Of a stretch of DNA of 64,000 nucleotides, positions 13,501-24,826 are shown piece after piece. A program made the translations under genes and the position numbers. The notes beneath the pieces are model-generated. The model ran no database searches. It saw only the letters and a program-made list of their open reading frames with translations, and had not been told where the DNA came from. This stretch comes from Pterobdella sp. o SKG-2022 (taxonomy: Eukaryota; Annelida; Clitellata; Hirudinida; Piscicolidae). Position 1 is the first letter of the stretch; every line of letters starts with the position of its first letter. The stretch is from the NCBI GenBank assembly GCA_964035795.1, contig OZ038322.1, positions 9,933,868-9,997,867 of the forward strand, given 5' to 3'.

Positions 13501-16500
13501 ACCTCACCATCGTCATCTCCACCACCAATAAACAATGTCCTCCACATTGGAGGTCTTTAATAAAAATAATATTTTTTATTAATTTTATTTTTTTTTTTTA
13601 TTTTTTATTATTTTAATTGTTTTGGGCATAAAAATAAATTTTATTTAGTGTTTTTTCCATGCAGACCGTGGCCAACAGTGATTATAGAGACACTAAATCA
13701 ACATAATAATAACAATGGTAGCAATAATAATAACGATAATAATAAAAATAACGATGATAATAATAATGATAATAATAAAAATAATAAAAACATAAATCAT
13801 GAGGAAAACACTCAAACAATAAATAACGACAATAACAATAACAGCAGAGACAGCAACAATAATAATACTAACTCTAAAAGCAACAAGCCTCATCAAAGAT
13901 GCTTTATATACGAAAAATTGTTTCGATTTTCCTCCAAAGATGATACATTGTATCATACATATCTACATGCCTTGCAAAAGCTTTGCACCTTGGAGGCAAG
14001 CCAATTCATGAAGGAGGTTGAAGGAATTTTTGATGGAGATAGCCTTGAAATAAGTTTCGAGGTGGATGGAGCGTTTGTAAAGAAGGTTAGTTGGTTTTCA
14101 ATTTTTTATTAATTTATGTAAAACACTTTTAGTAACTCAACAACACGTAGGTTTTGGTAAATTGAACTCACATTATCAATTCAGTTACAAAATATGTTTG
14201 ATTTATTTTTGTTCAGAACTTGTTTCATTTATTTTTATGCATTCATTTAAGTTTGTGTTTTTTTTGTGTTTCTATGAAGGTATTACAGCTGATAAGCTTA
14301 AGTGCTCGAGGACTATCCCACAATGAACTGCATCAACTGCTCATCATTGGCACAGCTGATGAACAAGAAAATAGAAATAATAATAATAATAATAATAATA
14401 ATCTCATCGATAACAACGATAACAGCAAAAATAATGATACTAATAATAAAAAGAACGGTGATGGCAGTGACAATGATAAAACCGAAATTGAAAATAGCTT
14501 TAATGGAGTTGAGAATATGAATGTGCTATTAAGCTTGAATGCAGTGTTGAATGTGCTGTCATCGTTGAACTTCATCAAGTACATATCAGGCTTGCATATC
14601 GTGCTTAACTCTCAGGTTTCAACTGATACCATTTTTATTTTGTTCATTTATAGTTGCATAGAAACAAGAAAAGAACTATTTTAATGATGTTAGTAATCTC
14701 ATCTTTCTTTCAGGCCTTGAACGCCATCAGAAGTTACTTAAAACTACCTCAATCAGAATATCTTACGTTCTTCAACGCTATGAGGTTTTTTAAGATTTCA
14801 TTTTATTGTTCTCAAGCTTTAAACGCCATAATTATCGATATATTGTACAATTGTTCAATTAATTATTTTAGGAAATCCAAACCATGCTTCTCATTAGTTT
14901 ATTGAGTCAAATGAATATTCAATAAGGAAAAAAAAACAATCATACATAGAGCCTAGTACTCGTACGCATCAGTATCATTACTCTATAATAAGCAATGAAA
15001 AACAATGAAATCATTGCAGTAAAATCAGGACTAGTGACAACAGGAGGGTAGATGAATGCATCAATGCCTTGAAGTCCTCATGCAGTAATAAGCAGCTTCT
15101 GTCTCTTATCTCCAAACCACTAGTAGCCGTCAATCTTATTAATAGGTTTGCTTATTTCGATTATAATCGGCTGAAGTTTGTGTTGAAAAACTTTGTGTAC
15201 TTGTGCTGTTTCGTATACAAAGCTCAATAGTGTTAGTTTATTGAGGGATATCTTAGTTTCGCAGTTTCAATTACTTGAATTTATTCCAGTAAAAAAAACT
15301 GGCAATTAACTAAATAGATCACATATATCAACAGAATTTCGATCTGAAGCTTCAGTATAAAATAACAAAAAACAACGCAGGAGTCTAAGTAATGTGTTAT
15401 TGGCACTGTGGAGTGGCTTAAATGTATCATTTAATGATATGGCTACGCATTATCTCACATCTTTGGAGGGTTTTGAGAAGGATAATGGTGGTAATGAGGA
15501 TGGTGGGTTGTGTTGCTTCAAAAGTGGTCCTTCGTGTGAGTTTTTTATATGAGAATATAGTTTTGTTATAAAATTTTATTTTTTATAATTTTTTACTTTC
15601 ATTTATCGTTTACGTTGTATGGAAATTTAACTTTTCAGAGACATCTTGTGTGTGTTTTCTTCAATATTTTGTAACGAAAAACATCAATTAAGAAGAATTT
15701 TTAATACATTTATTGAGAATCAAAAGTTATAATTTCCGATAAGTTTAGCCTTGTCATAAAACGTTAGCGAAAAAAATTTAGATAACAAAAAAAAACGCCA
15801 GAAGTCTAGTACGACTTAATCGTAAATGCGTTATATAGTTACGATTTAATTTTTTTCGTTTACGTTCATTAAGGCTAAACTTATCGGAAATTATAGCTTT
15901 TGATTCTTAATAAATAATCCTCTGTATTGATATTTTTCGTTAAAAAATATTGTATGGAAATATTTTTCCAGGGAATTGTGGAGAGGTGTATGGAGTAATA
16001 GGTAAATTTTTTCTCTCATGCGGTCTATCAAATCAGGTTTATTAAATTCCTCATTAAAAGTAAATTAATTATCCTAAAAGTATACAATTAATTACGATAT
16101 TAATCATTAAAATTTATAATCAAACAAACTTCTCAAACCACCCTCATCACAGGCTTCAATGCTGCTGCAGAAATGCCTGGAAGAGCATGAGACTCGACTG
16201 GACCCTGATGACCCCAGGATAGCTTACGACCTCGACTTGCTATCAAGACTGAATGAAAAAATGGGTCGTTACAGCACCGCGGTGTCCTTGCACAACCAAG
16301 CTTTGGAGATCTACCAGGGGGCCGATAATGAGTACACCCTTGAAAATGACGCTTTATGGTCTGTTGAAGAAGAGGATGATGTGGCTTGTGATGACGTAGT
16401 TAGCAGAGCCAGTGATAGAATCTGCAGATCACGTGTTAATTACCAGTTCCTTATCGCTTGCCAATATGAAGCGCTTTCCAATGCTTACCACAAGATGGGA

Positions 16501-17469
16501 AAGTTTGTGCTGTCAATTGATTTTTCAAACAATACTGTATTGTACAAATTTGATAGAAAATTACATACAGATATAAATTTTTTATTTTTATCATTTCAAA
16601 ATTTATTCTTAACACATCTTCTATTTTTGGAATTTTTCTGCATCCATAACGATGAGGTTTCAGTTGTTGCTATTGAATTTATTATAACGCCACAAGGATG
16701 CCAACCTCCAAGTCCTATCAGAAAAAAGCATCCTCCATTCGACTCAAATCCGGAAAGAAGGTCACATTTGCGAAGGTTTGCTAGTATTATTATTGTCTAC
16801 TTGATAATATGAGTTTAACTTACCAAAAGCTTTAAATTGTTAAATTGATAAAAGTATTTGATTTGATCCTGGGCACGACGTTAAACTTCACTAAATTTGT
16901 AGTTTGCAATCTAGGGCTGCTTTTCTGTTATAAGCTGGATAACTTTAGACTTTGGTAGCAGGTATCGGCAGACTGATATTCTGGTATCGTTGTCATTTAG
17001 CTTGGCAGACGATTACTTTTTGACAACGGCAAGGCAAATTGTTCAAACATGTGCGAACGGTGAATTTTGAATTCGGGAATTTCAAGTTGGACGTGAGCTC
17101 GGGCTGGCGGTCTATCAAACATGTTCCAAATAAATGGCTTATTTTATAAATTTTTCCATAATATCAATAATCTAGTCCGACTGCTGTCAATCCCAGCTGC
17201 TGGAACATGTACAGCAGTATAAGTTCAGATTTTAAGTTAAGTATCTTAAAATAATTATTTTCAACATTAGTTTTAGTATGAGAATATATTTTTTCTACAC
17301 TATTAATTCCGTATATTTTATTTAATAATTACATTTTTATTCAATTATTTACATAAACATCTTTTTACAATTACCTCAGCCCGTGACTTACGAATACGAA
17401 TCAAAATTAGGAGAAACCAAAACTGACGACGATGATGAAGATAGGAAAGAAACTCCGAAAGATTCATAA
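7518..17469 (+). CDS. NPHP3: Nephrocystin-3 homologue (ciliary inversin-compartment protein)
   Basis: Exons: 7518-7650, 7831-7941, 8420-8511, 8781-8912, 9061-9184, 9399-9739, 10191-10271, 10584-10666, 10867-10993, 11488-11541, 11876-12058, 12338-12441, 12599-12785, 13079-13222, 13455-13552, 13665-14085, 14280-14615, 14714-14784, 15044-15145, 15381-15535, 15972-16036, 16153-16511, 16697-16775, 17380-17469; phases agree throughout, about 1,223 aa. It starts MGSADSK, a probable N-myristoylation site as in vertebrate NPHP3, followed by IPNEVKP, a coiled coil (about residues 85-165), the NTPase-like module (EFPYWLEK, FDWLMDPLP, CPPHWR) and TPR-like repeats (LEEHETRLDPDDPRIA). The P-loop and Walker B residues are altered. 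Two Asn-rich tracts are inserted. The junction 16511/16697 uses a weak donor and is uncertain, as are exons 10191-10993, which match only weakly. Identity is strong overall. Confidence 0.88.
8131..8317 (+). repeat. tRNA-derived SINE, copy 2 (NPHP3 intron 2)
   Basis: tRNA-like head (AGTATAGCTCAGAGATAGAA, B box TGTTCGATCCTG), common body (AGTGTGTTTTTGCTACATTA, AATTTGTAGCAAGCACTTTG) and a 3' tail ending in ACATT repeats. Same strand as NPHP3, in its second intron. Confidence 0.85.
10015..10082 (-). repeat. Interspersed repeat R1, partial copy (NPHP3 intron 6)
   Basis: On the plus strand TTCAAGATTCACCATTCCCA and CTTGTCTTGCCGTTATCAAC are the reverse complement of the middle of the R1 copies at 4263 and 16951. 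Confidence 0.5.
15671..15942. repeat. Long fold-back element in NPHP3 intron 20
   Basis: Arms 15671-15751 and 15871-15942 are inverted copies; both contain ATAATTTCCGATAAGTTTAG on one strand and its complement on the other. Inner sequence is also roughly palindromic (AACGTTAGCGAAAAAAATTT against GTTTACGTTCATT). No ORF. The arm ends resemble the fold-back element at 20315-20490 and the half element at 61135-61255. Confidence 0.75.
16951..17222 (+). repeat. Interspersed repeat R1, copy 2 (NPHP3 last intron)
   Basis: Same element as 4263-4540 (blocks GATATTCTGGTATCGTTGTC and ATTTCAAGTTGGACGTGAGC). A SINE follows about 340 bp downstream, as one also does at copy 1, though there in the opposite orientation. 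Confidence 0.65.
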
Positions 17470-17565
17470 TTTAATTTTTTTTAAATAGAACAATTTAGCT
17501 GAGACTAATTTTTTGAATATTTAAGATACTTTTTTAAGTTTTTCAAATATTTAAACATTTACATC

Positions 17566-17747
17566 GTCGGCTCCTGTAGCTCAATGGTTGAGCATTAGAC
17601 TAATTATCTAAAGTTACCGTGCTCGATCCCGCGTGGGCCGACAATTAGCACCTGTTCCACAGTGTGTTTTCGCTACATTAAATTTGTAGCAAGCGTTTTG
17701 ATCTATAAGGAAAAGCGCTTTATAAATACCGCATTACATTACATTAC
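17566..17747 (+). repeat. tRNA-derived SINE, best copy, with a folding tRNA-like head
   Basis: Head 17566-17642 can form a cloverleaf: GTCGGCT pairs with GGCCGAC as acceptor stem, TTAGA with TCTAA as anticodon stem, with loop CTAATTA (anticodon AAT, an isoleucine type). A-box-like TAGCTCAATGG and B-box GCTCGATCCCG are present. The body carries TTTTCGCTACATTAAATTTG and AAGCGCTTTATAAATACCGC, resembling L2/CR1 LINE 3' ends, and finishes in ACATT repeats. It lies just 3' of NPHP3. It is not a functional tRNA gene: its sequence recurs with the SINE body. Confidence 0.85.
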
Positions 17748-18507
17748 TCATGTTGTGTAATGTTTGATAAGTTATCAAGACTAATAATATCTTTCAAGCA
17801 TTAAGATATACCATGTGTATTGTGTTTATACGCTTGTGCATGTTATTTAAACCTATTTTACACCAAACATTTGACCAACTGTGATATTGATTAGACAATA
17901 GCATGTTCCGGCTTTTAGGTTCAGATCAATCGCTTTTTTCAGAAGTTTTTTCGTTTTCTAGATAGAATAGTGATTGTTTCCAATGCTTTATTTTATTTAT
18001 CTAATTTTTTAGTGTTTTTTTTATTTGCAACAGTATTATTTAACTTGAAAATCATTCTTTTCGAATCTTTTATGAAAAATTATTTTCAGCTCAAACTGAC
18101 TTATTTAACTTGAAACTAAAACATTCTTAGAGAAAATAATTGATAGCCCTAAAATTAAAAAATGAAACAGTGAAAAACACAGTGGTTCATCCGTTAATGA
18201 TCATTTATTTAAATCAAAGTCGTCTCAAATTAAAAAAACATACTAAACCATTTTTTTATATTCATCCAAGATAAGCAATATATTGAAAAACATATTTTGA
18301 ATAACTATACAAATTATTGTTATAAAACCAAATAGTTTAATTTTGATCTTGCAAAAAAACACAATCAAGGTTTTTGTCATTTTATTTTTAAAAAAATCAT
18401 CAACTTTATGGACAAGCCCATCAAACTTCCCCCTAGACCTCCTACAACCCTCACAAGACTAGCTTAATCTCCACAACCAAATCACCATTATAACCTGGTA
18501 TACCTCA

Positions 18508-19916
18508 TCACTTATCAAACTTCCTTGTGATGTCAACAAATTCCCCATCAGAAGGTAGGTAGTTTTGTATAGGAGGCGTTAGTGAGGGTCCTTTATGCTT
18601 CCAAGGTAATAGCGATTCATCAGGCTGGTAGAAAGTAGTAATAATTAATCATAACTCAAGTGAAATATTGATAACGTTAGTTTGTGATGACAATGGTGGT
18701 GGGAGTAAAATTAAATAATGATCTGGTATCCTGTCAGATTATAAGCACAAAATTGATGCTGCTAAATCATGTTATGTACCAAATGGTTTCCATATAGTTC
18801 TGATTAACCCATGATAATTGTAAGTTTTCAATATATAAGTGTTAAAAATAGTTCTTTTTAATATAAAAATTGAAGTGAAATTAAATTAATTGAATAATTA
18901 TGGATATAACATACACTGAGAGCTAAATGATACAATTCAATGTTTTCTTTTTTAAGTTCTTGTAACGCCTTGTTCATTTCATTTACACACTTTGTTATCT
19001 TTCTGTCTTGAGAATCATACTGTTGAGCCTTAAACCTGTAAATAAATTAGAGTTAAATTTTTTAATCAAAATTGAGATTATATTTAACGATGTTTTAATT
19101 TTTATGTGAAATAGGCTTTTTGTCGACAGACTTCAATCAATAAGCCTAGAAACTCCTGAAGTTAATGCTATTTCAATCTTATTTGTAATGGCATTGTATT
19201 TTATAAAGGAAAATGTATTTAAAAAACACTGAAAATCATTCAAAACTGTAAAAATAAAAGATTTGATGAAGTGAAATTGTATGGTGAAGCAATATGAAGT
19301 TTGTAATTGACATCAATGTTGTATTAAAATATTTATGCCTCTTGAAGTCCACTTTCAGTATAATAGTTTGAGCATAATTTTTATCAATGCAAGGTTGTGA
19401 AGTAATGAAAATAAATTGGTAGTTGGTTGTGAATTATTCATAGCAATAAATAACCTAGACCACTTATTCATCAAATGTGCTCTTCTATCCATTTCCTCAT
19501 CACTTAATTTTGTTTCTTTTCTGTGTCTCAATCTTAAAACATGTGTTAATAACATATTATTTATGTTCCAAAATAGTTCAATATTTTAAGTTCACCTTAA
19601 AGTGTTAAGAACATTTTTATTAGGCTCATATTCTTCAATTGGTTTTAATATTCTTCCTTTGCTTTCAAGTCTTCTAATTTCTTTCTCTAATTTTCTTTGC
19701 TTTTTTATTTCTTTTTGTATAATTAAACCTGGGTCAATTTTCTTTTTCTTTTTCATGGGCTCTCCTCTAGTTTAAAGAAATATTAGTTTGAAATTTCGGA
19801 ACATTATATCTAAGAATTTAATTTGATTATGTAAAAACACATTCTTACAATAATCGTTCAGTTAGTTTTACGAAGAGAGGTGTTGATTGGGTATGAAAAT
19901 TTTGAGGTTGTTTCAT
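18508..19916 (-). CDS. MRPL40: Mitochondrial ribosomal protein L40
   Basis: Component of the large mitoribosomal subunit. Five exons with agreeing phases: 19849-19916, 19596-19766, 19455-19532, 18915-19035 and 18508-18624 (stop 18508-18510). The translation carries the family landmarks: LLGEPMKKKKKIDP, KPIEEYEPN, LSDEEMDRRAHLMNKWSR, the helical stretch NKALQELKKENIELY, and the C-terminal GPSLTPPIQNYLPSDGEF followed by DITRKFDK. The first ATG (19914-19916) leaves a 22-residue N-terminus without acidic residues until a single Glu, which fits a short mitochondrial presequence; an upstream start cannot be excluded. Convergent with NPHP3. Confidence 0.93.
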
Positions 19917-20314
19917 TACCAGACCAGTCCTTGAAGGTGTGTAATAGTATGTGCAAAAAAATAAACTTTGGAAAAACTCAATTTTTCACCTTGAAAGCCA
20001 TAAAGCTGATTGAAATTTTTGTAATAAACTCATTGTAAATAAAAGGCCAAGCAATTTCACTTCATTAATTGAAGTTTTATCAAGATGTGAAGCCTGTTAG
20101 ATGAGCTTTTACACACACTCCGACGAACTCACAAAAATATATTTGATTGGTTGTTAAAAAATTATTGAAGTTAATACAAAGAAACAATTTATTTTTAATT
20201 ATTTGAGTAAAATTATTAATTATTTACTAACTTCATTCAATTTTTGTTGTTAGTAAATAATTTTTTTTACCTGCCTTCTAAGCTACACAGACTTTTTTAG
20301 ATTTTAATTGTCTA

Positions 20315-20490
20315 TAGAGCACCATTTTGAGGAATATCAGACGTTTATTCGAAAATAAAGATACAATTTTCGGAAGGTATGGCTTTACCATAATTTATTA
20401 GAATTATGGTAAAGCCATACTTACCGAAAATTGTATCTTTATTTTCGAATAAATGTATGATAATCCTCAAAATTGATGTTCTGCAGATGA
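20315..20490. repeat. Near-perfect fold-back (palindromic) element
   Basis: Arms 20341-20395 and 20402-20456 are inverted repeats with only about three differences over 55 bp, separated by 6 bp, and the similarity continues outward for about 25-35 bp (GAGGAATATCAG against ATGATAATCCTC). The right flank, with ACATACATAAAATGTCTCT, also matches the half element at 61135-61255. Non-coding; likely a MITE. Confidence 0.8.
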
Positions 20491-20618
20491 TTACTGTATA
20501 AGACATACATAAAATGTCTCTAAAAGGTTTTTTAGATTTTGTATTTGGTTTTTAAAAAAATACCTGATCTTGTTTTAATTAAAATATACTGAAACCGGTA
20601 AATTTTCTCACTATTTTT

Positions 20619-21500
20619 TCACTCGAGACACATTGGCAGCTTAATATGAACATAAATTCTATCTTCAAACACCCATTTTGGTGTAAGAAGCCATGAATTT
20701 TTCTTTATACTCTCCGTCATAACTTTTTTAAGCAATTTGATAGCTACACATAAACGAATTTTCTTCTTCACATATATTTTAGAGCAAATGTATTTGATGG
20801 TATGTTGTACAGGTATATTTGAGAATAACAATTAACGTCATAGCTTATATCTTTTATTTCTGGCAATAATTGAAGCATGCTTTTCACTGAGAGAAAAAAG
20901 TTCAGTATTTTTAAACGTGAAATCATTTTCTGCCAGTGGTTTGAAGTATTTGGCTAAAACCTGACCTACATTGTAGTAACACGTGTTGACTAGGTCTATG
21001 ATGGGTCTTAGTTTTAAATTTTTTATGTTGATGTCGTTTTTAAAGTTGGCTTCAGGAGTAGCGCCCTGTGAAGCCAATAAATTGTGCAACTGAACCCCAG
21101 TTAGGGGCAATCAAATGGTCGACTTACTTTAAGAGTTTTTTCTTTAGCAAAAAAACGGACTGGTTGATCACATTATGGTCTGATAGATTCACGTAGTGGG
21201 TGATTTATGAAGTTTCAAGCTAGGAAGTATTGAGTTGGGTCTTCTTCATTTTTCAGTGGGTTCTTTAGTAAACAAATAGAAACATTTGATTAATCAAAAC
21301 AACTAACGATAATGATAATAACTACAATACGAATCAACAAAATTATTAACGCACACAGAAAGGTCAACGCTCATATATATATGGGTGCGTGGTCATTCCT
21401 TTCAGGCATGCTCAAGTTTAGCACAAGTATTCAAAGCTTGTGAAAAATTACCTAAAACGTCTTTATACATTAATAAAGAAAATCTACCCACAACACCTCT
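20619..21500 (-). mobile_element. Penelope-like retroelement, broken copy 1
   Basis: The minus strand encodes the N-terminal part of a Penelope-type reverse transcriptase: LKLRPIIDLVNTCYYNVGQV and AKYFKPLAENDF (21110-20838), then in another frame LFSNIPVQHTIKYICSKIY (20831 on), the motif-A region. It breaks off before motif B. 5' of this are two blocks shared with copy 2: block A (21128-21235) and block B (21255-21500), in the order B-A, whereas copy 2 has A-B. The frame change between 20838 and 20831 shows it is inactive. Confidence 0.75.
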
Positions 21501-22222
21501 CCCCAACAAAGATTGTATTATTTATTAGTGCGCTCGATAGTTAGTCTTCTTTGCGGTCTTCGTCGTCCTCAATATTCAACTGTGGCGTCATTGTTAGGTC
21601 GCATGATCTTCGACAAAGTTGATCAGCGTGTCTCATTTTTTTTGTGATTTATAATTATTTGATAAATAGTTTTGCCGATCTTCCTTTCTATTCTGCCTGG
21701 TACCCACCTCGTACTATTATTTTTTAATTGTATCACATAAACTAATTCATTCATCTTATAATGTTCCTCTTAAGCACTGTGTTCCTTATTAAATTTTTTT
21801 TCCATTTTTTTTACTTTCAATTATATTATTTCTTCTTTTCATACATTTTTCAAAGATCATTTAATGGTATAATCAATAAAAAACACTATGGTTTATTGAG
21901 AAACTTTATACACAAAGCTTTTCGTAAGAATATCTTATATTATCAAGTTTGAGAATGATTGAAAGGTATAGTATTTATATACAGGAATGAGTGAAGCTAT
22001 TGCACAATTACTGAATAAATCATTGACTTGAATATAAATATAAGGCACTTAGAAGGAGAAAATTATGGGTCAATCTATCAAGATAATTTTGTAAATACAT
22101 GAAAATTAAATTACTGATGAAAATGAAGATTTTTCGCTGTCCTTTGACCTAAGTGATACCGAAGCGAAATAATGACAGTGACTTAATGTCTGATTGGTCG
22201 TTTAGCGTTGGTCGCTTTGTCT

Positions 22223-23979
22223 TTATGTGGTATGCTTAGAGTATTCTTCTTTTTCTGCAGTTTGTGGGAGCTCTTCCCAGTATGCTCCAGGTGAATCTGT
22301 GGGAAAGATAATGTTGGAGGTGTTTAGCTGGTTCAGAGTTGCCTTTCTCCGACTCAGTTCAGCCAATCTAATTGTAGCGTTCCGTAGGGTATCACCGATG
22401 TATGTACCCTTGCAAGAGCATACCACTTTGTAAATTACATGATGGTGATGCGTCAATTTGTCCTTGATAGGGAAGAGTGTGCGGACTTTGCTAGTTAGCC
22501 AGAAATACTAAATTTTGATATTGAAATTCGTATATAACTTTAATTTATCCAAAAACTCTAATCTCACCTTCATTTTCGGGGCAAAACGGTATTTTGACAT
22601 GGACGTTGGCCGTTCATCAAAAAACCCCGGCGAGATTAGAAGCTTCTCTTTTGGTATCTCGAACCTTTTAAATTGACTCATCAGAAATTTGAAGGGGTAG
22701 CCAGCTCTGGTGAACTTAGTGATGATTCTATTTTTTTCATGTTCGAAAGCTGAGCCGATAGCTTTGGCTCTGTGCAGCTCACCCGTGATGACACTTTTCT
22801 TGTACTGCAACCGAACCTGGGAAGAAAAGTTAAAGGGTAGTTTACTGCTTTTATTAACAACCTGAAAAGAATAAAAACCGTTCTTTCTACTGGTTAGATG
22901 AGTATTCAAAAGCTTTGTCGAGTTCTCTTCTAACGTCAGCTTGATGTTTTGATGAAACTTGTTTAGTGCTTTGAATAATTTATCCTCCACGTTCTTCTTC
23001 CTGCGAACGAAAGTATCATCCACATAACGGATATAGAAGATAGGGAAAGCAGGGGGCACCAATTGCTCTTCCATGTCATTTAAGAAAAAACCCGAGAAAA
23101 CTACTGACAACGGACCTCCCATCGCGACGCCGTCTATTTGTTTATAGAGGCATCCATTAGCTTAGAAGAAGCCTTCAATAGTAACCTTTTTCAGCAATTA
23201 AATGGTGCTTTTGATTTTCTTCTTATGAGAATTCTGCTACCATTAGCAGTTCTTGATTACCAGAGCGCATTTTTCAATTTTGGACTTCAGCTTAACTTGA
23301 ATGTATTTTCTTTTCGCACTGTCATTTGACGTTATAGTGTTGATGTTGTTTTCTATCTTACTATCTTTGAACTCATCAAATCCTGAGTGTTTTTTTCTAA
23401 AATGGGCGTTAAAATTTTGATTGTAGTATATCTTTCTATTGCAGTTGTAGTTTTCATATATTTTCTTCTCCTTTGTACGTATTCTTTTTTCAATCTCCAA
23501 CAATCTAGTTTCAAAAGTTTTTTTGAGATACATATATGACAAGTCCTTGTTTTATTATCAGAATCTTTGTTAAGTCTTCTCCATGATATTTTTTGAAATC
23601 TTGTTTTACTTTTGAGATGACCTTTCACTTACCAAGTCTGCTGAATTTTTGTTGACGTTCATCTCTTCGCTTGTATTTTCTTGTTAATTTAAAGCTTTAA
23701 AAAATTCTAAAAATATTTTTTTAATGGTTTCTTTTTCTTTGCAAATTCTTTCTTTTTCTATTTTTTGCTCACTTTTTTTCAAGAATTTCAACATATCAAT
23801 TTATTTAATATTCCTTGTTGCCATTGTTGCATCTTCGTTTATTTTTTAAGTGGTTCCTTTACTGAACAAGTAGACTTTTATTAACAAGTTAGAAATACTT
23901 TATTAATCAGAACAACTAATGCTAATGATAATAATGATAATACTAACAAACAAAATTATTAATGCCCACAAAAGGCCAA

Positions 23980-24062
<83 letters not shown>

Positions 24063-24290
24063 TCAAATTTAGCACAAGTATTCAAAGCTTGTGTAAAATT
24101 ACCTAAAACGTCTTTATAAATTGATAATAGAAATCTACCCACGACATCTATGTACATGTGCGTTTTGAAGTTGACTTTATGAGTTTTTTCTTTAGCAAAA
24201 AAACGGCCTGGTTGATAACAGTATGGTATGATAGGTTCATATTGTGGGTGATTTATGGAGTTTCAAGCTAGGTAGTATTGAAAAAAATTT
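22223..24290 (-). mobile_element. Penelope-like retroelement, broken copy 2 (RT plus GIY-YIG)
   Basis: Read on the minus strand: blocks A (24175-24280) and B (23870-24140, with a long AT microsatellite), an N-terminal region in broken frames (23628-23243), then the reverse transcriptase from motif B onward (QIDGVAMGGPLSVVF; YIRYVDDTFVRRKKN with the catalytic YVDD), and a GIY-YIG endonuclease piece (HHVIYKVVCSCKGTYIGDTL, 22456-22223). The RT finger and motif-A region is missing between about 23240 and 23160; the piece missing here is the type of sequence kept in copy 1. RT with GIY-YIG is diagnostic of Penelope-like elements. Not intact. Confidence 0.85.
23984..24060. repeat. (AT)n microsatellite
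   Basis: About 38 uninterrupted AT units inside block B of the Penelope-like element; the corresponding place in copy 1 (21374) has only a few units, so the tract grew after insertion. Confidence 0.95.
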
Positions 24291-24826
24291 TCAAGTAGTT
24301 TTAAATAAAAAGTGCAATAAAGTATATATTTTTTTTGAATTTATACCTTTTTCTATCATATTATGTCAGCACCACTGACACTATAGTCAAAGACCTCACT
24401 GTATCCTATCAGTACCAAAGACTGCTTCATCGGCAAAGGTAATGCTGAATTCTAAAATTTTGAACTAATCATGTGACCTTGACAGTCTAAACCTAAAAAA
24501 TATCTCATAAACATTAAAAAAAAAAGAAATACAAAAAAAAACAATTTTGATTTTATAAAAATAATCTGTTGAAACTTTAAAATACAAAGATCTCAAATAA
24601 AAAAAACTACTAATTCACAATATTTTCATAACTCAAGTTAGTAAATAAAAATTCTAAAGATTATTCTATGTCTGGGCGATAGATTAATGAATTTTAGAAT
24701 ATTAATTTCTTGATTACTTTTTGCATTGTCCTATAAGATTAAAATTTTAAAAAATATTTCAAAATTTTATCAATTTATATTATTTTTTAATTAGACTGAT
24801 CAACATATAAATTCAGCTTCAAAATA

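Noticed and set aside
13693..13956. Ile-rich minus-strand frame
   Set aside because: Antisense shadow of the Asn-rich NPHP3 exon.
17566..17642. tRNA-Ile gene
   Set aside because: It folds as a cloverleaf, but is the head of a SINE present at several loci with the same downstream body.
23903..24157. Frames made of repeated Ile-Tyr
   Set aside because: Translation of the AT microsatellite.
24361..24440. Possible upstream exon of the SENP gene (ends in a GTAATG donor)
   Set aside because: Joining it to the acceptor at 24795 meets an in-frame stop before the ATG at 24827; at most a 5' UTR exon, not supported otherwise.
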